NCBI GenBank assembly: GCA_018713665.1
Contig: DVOI01000071.1
Span: forward strand, 1-28,757
Direction: 5' to 3'
Length of the DNA stretch: 28,757 nucleotides
DNA from: Ornithoclostridium faecigallinarum
GTDB lineage: Bacteria; Bacillota; Clostridia; Christensenellales; UBA3700
The notes under the pieces are model-generated. The model worked only from the letters and a program-made list of their open reading frames with translations. It was not told where the DNA came from and made no database searches. Below are positions 7,457 to 13,577 of the stretch, in pieces. Every line of letters starts with the position of its first letter. The stretch's first letter is position 1. The position numbers and the translations under genes are program-made.

Positions 7457-7902
7457 TCGATTAGATAAACCGAACCAAGTAGCTTTAAGCGAGCGACTTG
7501 GTGCAAGTTTGCGGCGAAAGGGTTGTGAGCCGACGTGGTCGGCGGCATGTTAATATGCAATCCCCGAATGACCGCGTTCTTCGGGGATTGCCCCTTACGG
7601 GACCGCGAGCGGTGAGCGAGCGCTTGTCCCGTGGAGGGTGAGTATTGAGAGGGAACCAAGGAGTAGCGAATATGAGCCGTAGGCGATTTAGCGTAAATGA
7701 CTTGGTGCCCTCTCAAAGCGAAGCCTGTGACGCGAGCGTTCCGAGAGACGCAAAGATGCCCAAACGAGCCGCTTAAAGCGGAGAAAAAGTGCCGCACCCC
7801 AAAGGCGGTGCGGAACAAAAATGACTTATCTGAGCGAAAAATCTCTCGCTCAAAACTAAACTGAAAGCAAGAGGACGGCAAAAATTGTCGTCCTTTTCTT
7901 TC
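7457..7902 (+). ncRNA. Candidate structured RNA, long version (copy 1)
   Basis: A chain of hairpins ends in a terminator. Visible helices are ACCAAGT/ACTTGGT (7474-7480, 7496-7502); GCCGAC/GTCGGC (7529-7534, 7538-7543); a 10-bp helix beginning AATCCCCGAA (about 7559-7568) with TTCGGGGATT (about 7580-7589); ACGGGAC/GTCCCGT; a 9-bp TTGAGAGGG/CCCTCTCAA helix (about 7646-7715) that itself encloses CCAAG/CTTGG; and CCGCACC/GGTGCGG near 7793-7814. Outer parts match copy 2 at 21126-21390 almost base for base, while helices 1 and 2 differ in sequence but still pair. The middle (about 7544-7732) is an insertion absent from copy 2. No promoter was recognised and the 5' end is a guess. It matches no RNA class known to me. 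Confidence 0.55.
7871..7902 (+). terminator. Terminator at the end of the candidate RNA
   Basis: GGACGGCAA (7873-7881) pairs with TTGTCGTCC (7885-7893), including one G-U pair, and is followed by a T-rich tract (7894-7902). The same hairpin closes copy 2 at 21361-21384, which marks the 3' end of the element and its plus-strand orientation. Confidence 0.75.
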
Positions 7903-7915
7903 GGCGCAATTTATT

Positions 7916-8006
7916 GCCCGTTGCGCGGTCTTTAGTGGCTTGGTTCGTCGACGGGCAGGCGAGGAGCAATCTTTGTCGGCTTGTCCGGCTGCCCGTTGCG
8001 CGGTCT
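7916..8006. repeat. Pair of 16-bp direct repeats ending in GCGCGGTCT
   Basis: GCCCGTTGCGCGGTCT occurs at 7916-7931 and again at 7991-8006. Its GCGCGGTCT tail is also the right end of the repeat modules at 21051, 21420 and 21578. The text after the first copy (CTTGGTTCGTCGACGGGCAG) resembles that after the repeats near 21060 and 21590. This is repeat debris of the same family. Confidence 0.6.
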
Positions 8007-8063
8007 GTTTTGGCGCGGTCTTGATTTATGTTCGCGCAAGCGGGCAAATAAATACGCGGTTTT

Positions 8064-8160
8064 GAGCGGATCTTTTCCGCTCATTTTGCATTTAGCAAGT
8101 TGGACTGAAATCGATCGGACACAGCGAGTAGTTTTGCAGCGAGGCTTACTCGTTGGAAAA
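8064..8160 (+). ncRNA. Partial third copy of the candidate structured RNA
   Basis: The hairpin GAGCGGATCTTTTCCGCTC (8064-8082) is identical to 21087-21105. It is followed by the same spacing, the shared ATCGAT box and a helix CGAGTA/TACTCG (8125-8130, 8147-8152) around a loop related to those of copies 1 and 2. The stem sequence differs from both other copies yet pairs fully. The rest of the element (later helices and terminator) is missing, so this is either a fragment or a shorter relative. Confidence 0.45.
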
Positions 8161-8180
8161 GTAAAAATAACGCGTTCGAT

Positions 8181-8252
8181 CTCTTGACAAAAATTACATC
8201 TTCCTTAAAGAGGTTTTGACGGGCGTAGGCTGTGCGGAGGACTTGTCAAGAG
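8181..8252. repeat. 9-bp perfect inverted repeat
   Basis: CTCTTGACA (8181-8189) and TGTCAAGAG (8244-8252) are inverted copies 54 bp apart. They could be the ends of a small element or the base of a stem. Nothing else in this stretch is recognised. Confidence 0.4.
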
Positions 8253-8309
8253 TTTGCGTCGAGTTTTTGTGCGATCGTTTTCGTCGGAGTGAAATTTTGC
8301 TTTTTGCGG

Positions 8310-8338
8310 TTGACTTTTTTGCGGCGATATAATATACT
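8310..8338 (+). promoter_or_regulatory. Promoter of the cysE-cysS operon
   Basis: TTGACT (8310-8315) and TATACT (8333-8338) are 17 bp apart. Transcription would start near 8345, just before the T-box stem I. A closer TATAAT at 8328-8333 has only a 12-bp spacer and is not used for this call. Confidence 0.8.
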
Positions 8339-8349
8339 GTAAAAAAGCG

Positions 8350-8568
8350 ATGATCCGTCAAGAGTAACCCATGCGGAGCGGACAGAGAAAAGGGTCGGCG
8401 GCTGAGAGCCCTTTACGCGGCAGACACGGGCGAAGTGCGGACGGAGAGCTCCGCGGAGGAAATGCCGCGGCGGTGGGCACCGTTATCTGCATACGAGCGG
8501 CGGACGAAAGTCCGCAATCAAAGTGGGACCGCGCGTTTGGCGTCTTTGAACAAAGGGCGCCGTTTTTT
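8350..8568 (+). promoter_or_regulatory. T-box leader, cysteine-specific, with terminator
   Basis: This RNA senses uncharged tRNA-Cys and then lets transcription continue into cysE-cysS. Stem I is closed by TCCGTC/GACGGA (8354-8359, 8440-8445), with AGAGTA after its 5' arm and a distal GGCTGAGAG region (8400-8408). The specifier loop reads GAAG-TGC-GGAC, giving UGC (Cys) at 8436-8438. Stem III is GCGGAC/GTCCGC with a GAAA loop (8500-8515). The T-box sequence GTGGGACCGCG (8523-8533) pairs with the tRNA acceptor end. The terminator is at 8539-8568 and ends in six T. The specifier agrees with the downstream genes. Confidence 0.93.
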
Positions 8569-8610
8569 ATGCCCGGAGACGGTGCGTCAAGCAAACGGGC
8601 GGGAGGCAAA

Positions 8611-9252
8611 ATGGGAAAGATATCTATGGATCTCGACGCGGCGATGCGCAACGACCCTGCGGCGCGCAGCAAGTGGGAGGTGTTTTGGACGTACGGCGGC
8701 TTCAAGGCGCTGTACCGCCACCGCTTCGCGCATTGGTTCTATACGCACGGCTGCAAGGGGCTCGCGCAATTGATCTCGGCAGGCACGCGGCGCAAGACGG
8801 GCGTGGACATTCACCCTGCGGCGGACATCGCCGGCGGAGTGTTCATCGACCACGGCGTCGGTGTGGTGATCGGCGAGACGACCAAGGTCGGCACCAACGT
8901 CGTCATCTACCAAGGCGTGACGCTGGGCGGCACCGGCAAGCAGACGGGCAAGCGCCATCCTACGATCGAGGACAACGTGATGATCAGTTCGGGCGCAAAG
9001 GTGCTGGGCGCGATTACGATAGGGCACGACAGCAAGATAGGCGCCGGCAGCGTGGTGCTCAAAGACGTGCCGCCGCACAGCACGGTCGTGGGCGTGCCGG
9101 GCAGGGTGGTCAGGCTGCAGGGCGAAAAGGTCGAAGACCTCGACCAGCAGCGTCTGCCCGATCCCGTGCGCGACGAGATAGACAAGCTGCGCGCGAGGAT
9201 AGAACAGCTCGAGAAGTCGCTCGGCAACGGCGGCGGCGAGGACGCGGAATAG
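8611..9252 (+). CDS. cysE: Serine O-acetyltransferase
   Basis: The 213-residue cytoplasmic enzyme transfers acetyl from acetyl-CoA to L-serine to make O-acetylserine for cysteine synthesis. The hexapeptide-repeat left-handed beta helix is clear (VDIHPAADIAGGVFIDHGVG, then VVIGETTKVGTNVVIYQGVT and GGTGKQTGKRHPTI). The catalytic His of the DHG motif is in FIDHGVG. Start: ATG 8611 with GGGAGG at 8601-8606; an in-frame extension upstream would run through the T-box and is rejected. The C-terminal tail is helical and charged. It is controlled by the Cys T-box and is followed by cysS. Confidence 0.95.
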   Translation: MGKISMDLDAAMRNDPAARSKWEVFWTYGGFKALYRHRFAHWFYTHGCKGLAQLISAGTRRKTGVDIHPAADIAGGVFIDHGVGVVIGETTKVGTNVVIYQGVTLGGTGKQTGKRHPTIEDNVMISSGAKVLGAITIGHDSKIGAGSVVLKDVPPHSTVVGVPGRVVRLQGEKVEDLDQQRLPDPVRDEIDKLRARIEQLEKSLGNGGGEDAE

Positions 9253-9300
9253 CGTTTTACGCACACGGGCGCCAAAAAGTAATATCGAGAGGAAAGAGAT

Positions 9301-10695
9301 ATGCTCAGGATTTACAACACTATGGACAGATGCAAGGAGGACTTTGTCCCCCTTTCGGACAAGAAGGTCACGATGTACAGCTGCGGACCGACTGTCTACA
9401 ACTATGCGCACATCGGCAACTTGCGCACCTACATCTTCATGGACATCTTCCGCCGCACGCTCAAATATGACGGCTACAAGCTCAAAGGCGTGATGAACAT
9501 CACGGACGTCGGGCACTTGATGTCGGACGGCGACGAGGGCGAGGACAAGATGGAGAAGGCTTCGCGCGAGCAAAAGAAGTCGCCTTACGAGATCGCGGAA
9601 TACTACACCAAGATCTTTTTTGACGACCTTGCCAAGCTCAACATCGGCAAGCCCGAGATCATCGCCAAGGCGACCGACCACATCGCCGACATGATCAAAT
9701 ATGTCGAGGCGCTGCTCGAAAAGGGCTATGCGTACGAGATCGACGACGGCATCTATTTCGACATCGGCAAGTTCCCCGAATACGGCAAGCTGTCGCGGCT
9801 CAATTTGGACGAGCAGCAAGCCGGCGCGCGCGTCGAGGTCAATTCTCAAAAGCGTCACCCTGCCGACTTCGCGCTTTGGAAAAAGGCGGAGCCCAACCAC
9901 ATCATGCAGTGGGACAGCCCGTGGGGCAAGGGGTATCCGGGCTGGCACATCGAGTGCTCGACGATGAGCCGCAAGTATTTGGGCGACGTGTTCGACATCC
10001 ACACGGGCGGCGTCGATCACATTCCCGTCCATCACGAGAACGAGATCGCGCAAAGCGAGGCGCTCGTCGGCAAGAAGACGGTCGACTATTGGGTGCACGG
10101 CGAGTTCATGTTGGTCAACAACGGCAAGATGAGCAAGTCGCTCGGCAACACCTACACGATCGCCGACCTTGAGAGCAGGGGCTACTCGGCGATGGACTTC
10201 CGCTACTTCTGCCTCAACACGCACTACCGCAAAAAGCTCAACTTCACATTTGAGGGCTTGGACGCGGCAAAGACGGCTTATGCGCGTCTGCTCGCCGCAT
10301 TGTACAAGCACAAGATGTCGAGCGCGCCGACCGACGCGGCGAAGCTCGATGGCTATCGCAAGCAATTCGCCGACGCGATAAACGACGATCTCAACATACC
10401 GCTCGCGATGGGCGTGCTGTGGACGGCGGTCAAGGAGCCGGCAAGCAAGGACATCTACGCGCTCGCGCTCGACTTTGACAAGGTGTTCGGGCTGTCGCTC
10501 GACAAAGCCAAGCCCGAAGAGATTGCGCCTGCGGAGGATGTCCCCGAGGAGATCAAGGAGCTCGCCGAGAGGCGCGCCGCCGCAAAGAAGGCGAAAAACT
10601 ATGCCGAGGCGGACGCGTTGCGCGCGGAGATCAACTCGCGCGGCTATTCCGTGACTGACACCAAGGAAGGATATTCGCTCGCCAAGAACGCCTGA
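9301..10695 (+). CDS. cysS: Cysteine--tRNA ligase
   Basis: The 464-residue class I synthetase charges tRNA-Cys. The zinc ligand C28 is in YSCGPTVYNY, the HIGH-type motif reads HIGN at 37-40, later zinc-site surroundings are WHIECSTMS and HHENEIAQSEA, and KMSKS is at 276-280. Length is normal. It starts 48 nt after cysE behind a GAGAGGA site and shares its T-box leader. This pairing makes both cysteine supply and its charging respond to tRNA-Cys. The gene ends before a strong terminator. Confidence 0.97.
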   Translation: MLRIYNTMDRCKEDFVPLSDKKVTMYSCGPTVYNYAHIGNLRTYIFMDIFRRTLKYDGYKLKGVMNITDVGHLMSDGDEGEDKMEKASREQKKSPYEIAEYYTKIFFDDLAKLNIGKPEIIAKATDHIADMIKYVEALLEKGYAYEIDDGIYFDIGKFPEYGKLSRLNLDEQQAGARVEVNSQKRHPADFALWKKAEPNHIMQWDSPWGKGYPGWHIECSTMSRKYLGDVFDIHTGGVDHIPVHHENEIAQSEALVGKKTVDYWVHGEFMLVNNGKMSKSLGNTYTIADLESRGYSAMDFRYFCLNTHYRKKLNFTFEGLDAAKTAYARLLAALYKHKMSSAPTDAAKLDGYRKQFADAINDDLNIPLAMGVLWTAVKEPASKDIYALALDFDKVFGLSLDKAKPEEIAPAEDVPEEIKELAERRAAAKKAKNYAEADALRAEINSRGYSVTDTKEGYSLAKNA

Positions 10696-10710
10696 CATTG
10701 ACAAAAACAA

Positions 10711-10742
10711 GGGACGCACCGCTTGGTGCGTCCCGTTTTTTT
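10711..10742. terminator. Bidirectional terminator between cysS and the DUF2804 gene
   Basis: GGGACGCACC (10711-10720) and GGTGCGTCCC (10725-10734) form a 10-bp perfect hairpin with loop GCTT. T-runs follow on the plus strand (10736-10742), and on the minus strand the 3' side reads TTGTTTTTG. It can end both converging transcripts. Confidence 0.92.
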
Positions 10743-10756
10743 GTGTCATTTGTGCG

Positions 10757-11788
10757 TCACCACCGGTTGACGACCTTTTCGGCAAAGCCGGCGCAATTTT
10801 CAAATTGCAGCTTGCTGCCGTCGTCCAGCACGACGTGCCCGGAGAAGTGCCCGAACACTTGATTTTGCGCGGTGCAGATTATTCCGGCATTGGTGACGTC
10901 GCGGCGGTTGACCGCCGGGGTGAAGGTCATCTCAAATCGTCCCTCGTCGTCGGTGAAGTGCCACGGCTTCATCAAATCGGCTTTGCGCCCCTTGCCGGGG
11001 ATGCCGAAGTCGACGTTGTTCAACTTGTGCGCTCTGCCGTTGACAAAGAACATGTTCTCCGTCGCCTGCGAGGTGTCGCCGAAGCCGTACCCCAAATTGA
11101 AGCCGATCGTGCCGCCGTTTTCGGTGCGGTGTTGCATCGAGCTCCAATACCAAGTGTTGGAGTAGGGCCAAACTCCGCGCCCCCAATCGAGTGTGCCCAG
11201 CGACTTGGTCGCGTCGAGGACGGTCATCTCGTCGCCAATCTCGTAGTAGCCGCTCGCCGTCATGCAATTGACCTTGGCGTTGTAGTAGAACGCGAGGTCG
11301 TTGCCGGGGAAGGGCGTCGCGATGACCATCGCGTCGCGCGGCGGCTGCGAGAGAGTGATCTCGGCGAAGAAATTCTTGCCGTCCTTGAAGTTCTTGCACT
11401 CCGCCTTTATGCGCCGCGCCTTGCCGTCGTTGCGCATGGAGATCGCGATGTTGCCGCACTCAAAGCCCACGTCCCCCTTGTTGAAGTCGGACGGGAAGTT
11501 GTGCTTGCCGAACGGGAAGGGCGAGATGCCCGTCTTTGTGACAAAGTTTTTCTCCTTCAAGTCGACCAAACTTATGCTCGCCAATGCCAGATAGCCGATG
11601 TCGGACAGCGTGAACGCCAGCGCGCGCTCGCCGTCCGAGACGAGATAGTAGTCCCACTCCTTGATGCGCCACTTGCTCGCCTTGATGTCGTCGCGGCGGT
11701 ACGTCCGTGCATATGTCGTGGAATAGCCCGCCTGCAACAGCTTGCCTTGATCGTCCAAAAGTCTGCCCTTAGCCAAAACGTTTTGCAT
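10757..11788 (-). CDS. DUF2804 family protein
   Basis: A 343-residue protein of unknown function, recognised by the conserved DWGRGVWPYSNTWYWSSM and GFNLGYGFGDTSQATENMFF segments and the N-terminal GRLLDDQGKLLQAGYS. It is rich in aromatic residues and predicted beta strands, with no signal peptide or membrane segment. Family members have been likened to lipocalin or tocopherol-cyclase-like folds, but no reaction is established. The start is the ATG at 11788, with GAGGTG five bases upstream; a TTG six codons earlier overlaps that site and is less likely. It is the only protein gene on the minus strand between 1 and 21794 and has its own promoter. Confidence 0.88.
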   Translation of the reverse strand: MQNVLAKGRLLDDQGKLLQAGYSTTYARTYRRDDIKASKWRIKEWDYYLVSDGERALAFTLSDIGYLALASISLVDLKEKNFVTKTGISPFPFGKHNFPSDFNKGDVGFECGNIAISMRNDGKARRIKAECKNFKDGKNFFAEITLSQPPRDAMVIATPFPGNDLAFYYNAKVNCMTASGYYEIGDEMTVLDATKSLGTLDWGRGVWPYSNTWYWSSMQHRTENGGTIGFNLGYGFGDTSQATENMFFVNGRAHKLNNVDFGIPGKGRKADLMKPWHFTDDEGRFEMTFTPAVNRRDVTNAGIICTAQNQVFGHFSGHVVLDDGSKLQFENCAGFAEKVVNRW

Positions 11789-11805
11789 GATATCACCTCG
11801 AGACA

Positions 11806-11834
11806 ATTATACAATATCCCGGGCGATTTGTAAA
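11806..11834 (-). promoter_or_regulatory. Promoter of the DUF2804 gene
   Basis: On the minus strand TTTACA (11834-11829) and TATAAT (11811-11806) are 17 bp apart. The predicted start is about 12 nt before the ATG, so the untranslated leader is very short but still carries the GAGGTG site. Confidence 0.8.
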
Positions 11835-11991
11835 TACGATTTTTCAATCGGCGACGGTCTCGGGCGCGAAGAGGCGCCGATGGACATACGGCGCGAGCGC
11901 CGACGAGGCAGAGAAAAGGAACGGCGCGAGCGTCACAATTTCGTTCTCCGGTGACATAAACGGAGCGGAAAGCGATGGCGTAGGGCGAGCC

Positions 11992-12023
11992 GAAAAAAGG
12001 GAGTGGCACTTGTGCCAAGCTCC
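11992..12023 (-). terminator. Minus-strand terminator-like hairpin
   Basis: GGGAG (11998-12002) pairs with CTCCC (12019-12023), with TGGCAC/GTGCCA inside. On the minus strand the hairpin is followed by six T (12 bases upstream on the plus strand read GAAAAAAG at 11991-11998). It could stop read-through from the tRNA direction towards the DUF2804 gene. Confidence 0.7.
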
Positions 12024-12033
12024 CGTTTTCGGA

Positions 12034-12056
12034 TCGCTTCAAGCCGAGCTTGAAGC
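12034..12056. repeat. 10-bp perfect hairpin next to the tRNA-tail copy
   Basis: CGCTTCAAGC (12034-12043) and GCTTGAAGCG (12047-12056) are separated by CGA. The hairpin abuts the copied tRNA-Leu 3' end at 12058. Confidence 0.65.
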
Positions 12057-12057
12057 G

Positions 12058-12075
12058 CTGGTGCTTGTGACCGGA
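12058..12075 (-). repeat. 18-bp copy of the 3' end of tRNA-Leu
   Basis: TGGTGCTTGTGACCGGAC is identical at 12058-12075 and at 12282-12299, where it is the CCA end, acceptor strand and T-arm strand of tRNA-Leu. Such partial tRNA copies are typical of integrase attachment sites, but no integrase gene lies between or near them. It may be an old att remnant or a local duplication. Confidence 0.6.
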
Positions 12076-12128
12076 CCGTAAGGAGCGAAACGCAGTGTAG
12101 CGACGGAATAGCGAACGCCGACAGGGGA

Positions 12129-12154
12129 CGCTTTGTCGCGGCGGCGACAAAGCG
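12129..12154. repeat. 11-bp perfect hairpin
   Basis: CGCTTTGTCGC (12129-12139) and GCGACAAAGCG (12144-12154) flank GGCG. It lies in the middle of the inverted GTGACCGGAC / GTCCGGTCAC pair, so the whole of about 12066-12186 could extrude as a cruciform. Confidence 0.6.
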
Positions 12155-12218
12155 CGTGAGCGTCACTATTTCGGACAGTCCGGTCACGGCACTGGGGAGG
12201 AAGCGAGCCAAAAGAGCG

Positions 12219-12250
12219 AAAAAATATGAGGCAGAGAAGCGGCCTCATAT
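12219..12250 (-). terminator. Terminator of tRNA-Leu
   Basis: ATATGAGGC (12224-12232) and GCCTCATAT (12242-12250) form a 9-bp stem. On the minus strand it is followed by a T run (A-run at 12219-12224 on the plus strand). It lies about 30 bp downstream of the tRNA 3' end. Confidence 0.85.
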
Positions 12251-12281
12251 ATTTTCGCCAAAAGGGCGAGACTTCCGTCAG

Positions 12282-12366
12282 TGGTGCTTGTGACCGGACT
12301 CGAACCGGTACGGGTCCTCCCCGAGGGATTTTAAGTCCCTTGCGTCTGCCATTCCGCCACACAAGC
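12282..12366 (-). tRNA. tRNA-Leu (anticodon UAA)
   Basis: On the minus strand the sequence starts GCTTGTGTGGCGGAATGGC and ends GTCCGGTCACAAGCACCA. The acceptor stem is GCTTGTG/CACAAGC (12366-12360 with 12292-12286), the anticodon stem-loop reads GGGACTTAAAATCCC with anticodon TAA, the variable arm is long as expected for Leu, and the T loop holds GGTTCGAGTCC. The discriminator is A and CCA is encoded (12284-12282). Confidence 0.96.
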
Positions 12367-12379
12367 ATATTGTTATATT

Positions 12380-12408
12380 ATTCTACCACAGCGCGCGCAC
12401 TTTTGCAA
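12380..12408 (-). promoter_or_regulatory. Promoter of tRNA-Leu
   Basis: On the minus strand TTGCAA (12408-12403) and TAGAAT (12385-12380) have a 17-bp spacer. The predicted start is about 8 nt upstream of the mature tRNA 5' end. Confidence 0.7.
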
Positions 12409-12480
12409 TTGCGGAGCGCGGATTTTCGGCGCGGAAGAGAATTTCGTAAAAAAATTTTTCAAAAAAATTGACCCTACCTC

Positions 12481-12508
12481 TTGACAAAGCGAAAAAGTGT
12501 GGTATAAT
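12481..12508 (+). promoter_or_regulatory. Promoter of the ctsR operon
   Basis: TTGACA (12481-12486) and TATAAT (12503-12508) match the sigma-A consensus exactly, with a 16-bp spacer. The predicted start is near 12515, next to the CtsR-like operator. Confidence 0.9.
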
Positions 12509-12517
12509 AAGGACGAA

Positions 12518-12534
12518 AGTCAAAGAAAGACTAA
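12518..12534 (+). promoter_or_regulatory. CtsR-type operator
   Basis: AGTCAAA (12518-12524), GAA, AGACTAA (12528-12534) fits the CtsR direct-repeat consensus RGTCAAA-NAN-RGTCAAA, with the second half degenerate at two positions. It lies just after the predicted transcription start, where a repressor would block the operon. ctsR is the first gene, so this implies autoregulation. Confidence 0.7.
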
Positions 12535-12552
12535 TTTGACGGGAGGCAAAGT

Positions 12553-13005
12553 ATGGCTAACATATCCGATACGATAGAGCAATTCATCAAGTCGTTCTTC
12601 GGGGACAGCGACAGCATACAGCTTTCGCGCAACGATCTGGCGCACTATTTCGGCGTCTCGCCGTCGCAGATCAGCTATGTGTTGACGACGCGGTTTTCGG
12701 TGGACAGAGGATATGTGATCGAGTCAAAGCGCGGCGGCGGAGGGAGCGTGACGGTCGCGAAGATCGTCGGCACAAAGGATGACTTTTTGCCCGAGCTGCT
12801 CAAGCAGACGGACGCGCTCGACGTGTTGACGTTCAACAAGGCGGCGTCGATGACGGACAGACTTGCGCGCGACGGCATCATCACGGACGGCGAGGCGGCG
12901 ATTGTCAAGAGCGCAATCGGCGACAGGGCGCTCGCGGTGCCGATGGCGGACGCATTGAGGAAGAATATTTTCAAGGAGATCCTTGTCGGATTGATCAGGA
13001 GGTAA
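12553..13005 (+). CDS. ctsR: Transcriptional repressor of heat-shock genes CtsR
   Basis: The 150-residue repressor controls clp genes in Bacillota and releases DNA on heating. The N-terminal helix-turn-helix (LSRNDLAHYFGVSPSQISYV) is followed by the winged region with the glycine-rich ESKRGGGGSV thermosensor loop (about residues 58-68). The C-terminal part forms the dimer and is the target for McsB and ClpCP. Length is normal. GGGAGG precedes the ATG; mcsA starts 2 nt after the stop. An operator-like site sits at the promoter. Confidence 0.95.
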   Translation: MANISDTIEQFIKSFFGDSDSIQLSRNDLAHYFGVSPSQISYVLTTRFSVDRGYVIESKRGGGGSVTVAKIVGTKDDFLPELLKQTDALDVLTFNKAASMTDRLARDGIITDGEAAIVKSAIGDRALAVPMADALRKNIFKEILVGLIRR

Positions 13006-13007
13006 AT

Positions 13008-13577
13008 ATGGCGGACAACAAAGAACACATTTGCGACCTCTGTCACAAGCGGTATGCGACCGGCTATGTGATGATGGGGACGGGCGGACACCAAATAGTC
13101 AAGTGGCTTTGCCCCGAGTGCGCCAAGCAGGTCAACGCAGGAGGCGGATTTTTCGACGACGTATTGAACGGTCTCGACAACATGTTTCAGGCGATGATTC
13201 TCGGCAATCCGGTCAAGAGCGCCGATCCCGAGCACAAAAAGGCGCGCAGGGTCTGCCCGGTGTGCGGCGCGACCGAAGAGGAGATTGCGTCAAACTACAA
13301 GTTCGGGTGCAGCGAGTGCTACAAGGTCTTTTACGACCTCGCGCACAGCTATGTCGCCCAGCTCGGCGGCAGCGAATACAAGGGCAAGGGTCCGAGCAAA
13401 AACGGAGCCGTCCGTTCGGACGACGCTCCCAAGCGCGAGCAAAACGCCAAGTCGCTTGCCGACTATGTCGAGGAGCTGCGCAAAAAGATGCACGAGGCGG
13501 GCGAGAGGGGAGATTACGATCTCGCGTCCCAGCTCAAACATCAGATAGCATCGCTCACCGGAGGTGACGGCAAATGA
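13008..13577 (+). CDS. mcsA: McsA, zinc-finger activator of McsB
   Basis: The 189-residue protein activates the arginine kinase McsB. It has paired CxxC motifs typical of McsA (CDLC at 9-12 and CPEC near 35-38; CPVC and CSEC further on), which bind zinc. A C-terminal UVR-like coiled segment is visible (SLADYVEELRKKMHEAGERG, then DYDLASQLKHQIASL). The middle is a flexible charged linker. GAGG precedes the ATG. It overlaps mcsB by four bases, as expected for partners made together. Confidence 0.93.
   Translation: MADNKEHICDLCHKRYATGYVMMGTGGHQIVKWLCPECAKQVNAGGGFFDDVLNGLDNMFQAMILGNPVKSADPEHKKARRVCPVCGATEEEIASNYKFGCSECYKVFYDLAHSYVAQLGGSEYKGKGPSKNGAVRSDDAPKREQNAKSLADYVEELRKKMHEAGERGDYDLASQLKHQIASLTGGDGK

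Larger units (their letters stand above)
7234..8309. other. Gene-free stretch with structured-RNA and repeat modules
   Basis: No convincing protein gene is present on either strand; the open frames here are short, lack ribosome binding sites and resemble no family. The stretch holds a candidate structured RNA with its own terminator (7457-7902), two 16-bp direct repeats (7916-7931, 7991-8006), a partial second RNA copy (8064-8160) and a 9-bp inverted repeat (8181-8189 with 8244-8252). From 7234 to about 7456 only small palindromes such as GCGCGGAACCGCGC (7361-7374) and a GACCGCGC repeat end (7408-7415) are visible. Confidence 0.75.
11835..12281. other. Intergenic stretch rich in palindromes, no protein gene
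   Basis: About 450 bp with no credible coding frame. It contains two minus-strand terminator-like hairpins (11992-12023, 12219-12250), a 10-bp hairpin (12034-12056), an 11-bp hairpin (12129-12154) and an 18-bp copy of the tRNA-Leu 3' end (12058-12075). GTGACCGGAC (12066-12075) and GTCCGGTCAC (near 12177-12186) form inverted ends around about 100 bp. Confidence 0.7.

Noticed and set aside
7600..7720. Group II intron domain V-like sequence near GAGCCGTAGGCGATTTAGCG
   Set aside because: The catalytic triad and GAAA-type loop pairing are not in place, and there is no intron-encoded protein or boundary motif.
7402..8187. Short open frames in the gene-free stretch (for example 7402-7881 minus, 7981-8187 plus)
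   Set aside because: They cross the conserved hairpins, are not preserved between the two RNA copies, and lack ribosome binding sites.
8328..8333. TATAAT as the -10 box of the cysE operon
   Set aside because: It is only 12 bp from the TTGACT box; the overlapping TATACT at 8333-8338 gives the proper 17 bp.
8371..8610. An extended cysE N-terminus starting at 8371
   Set aside because: It would translate the T-box leader and terminator; the ATG at 8611 has a ribosome binding site and gives the family length.
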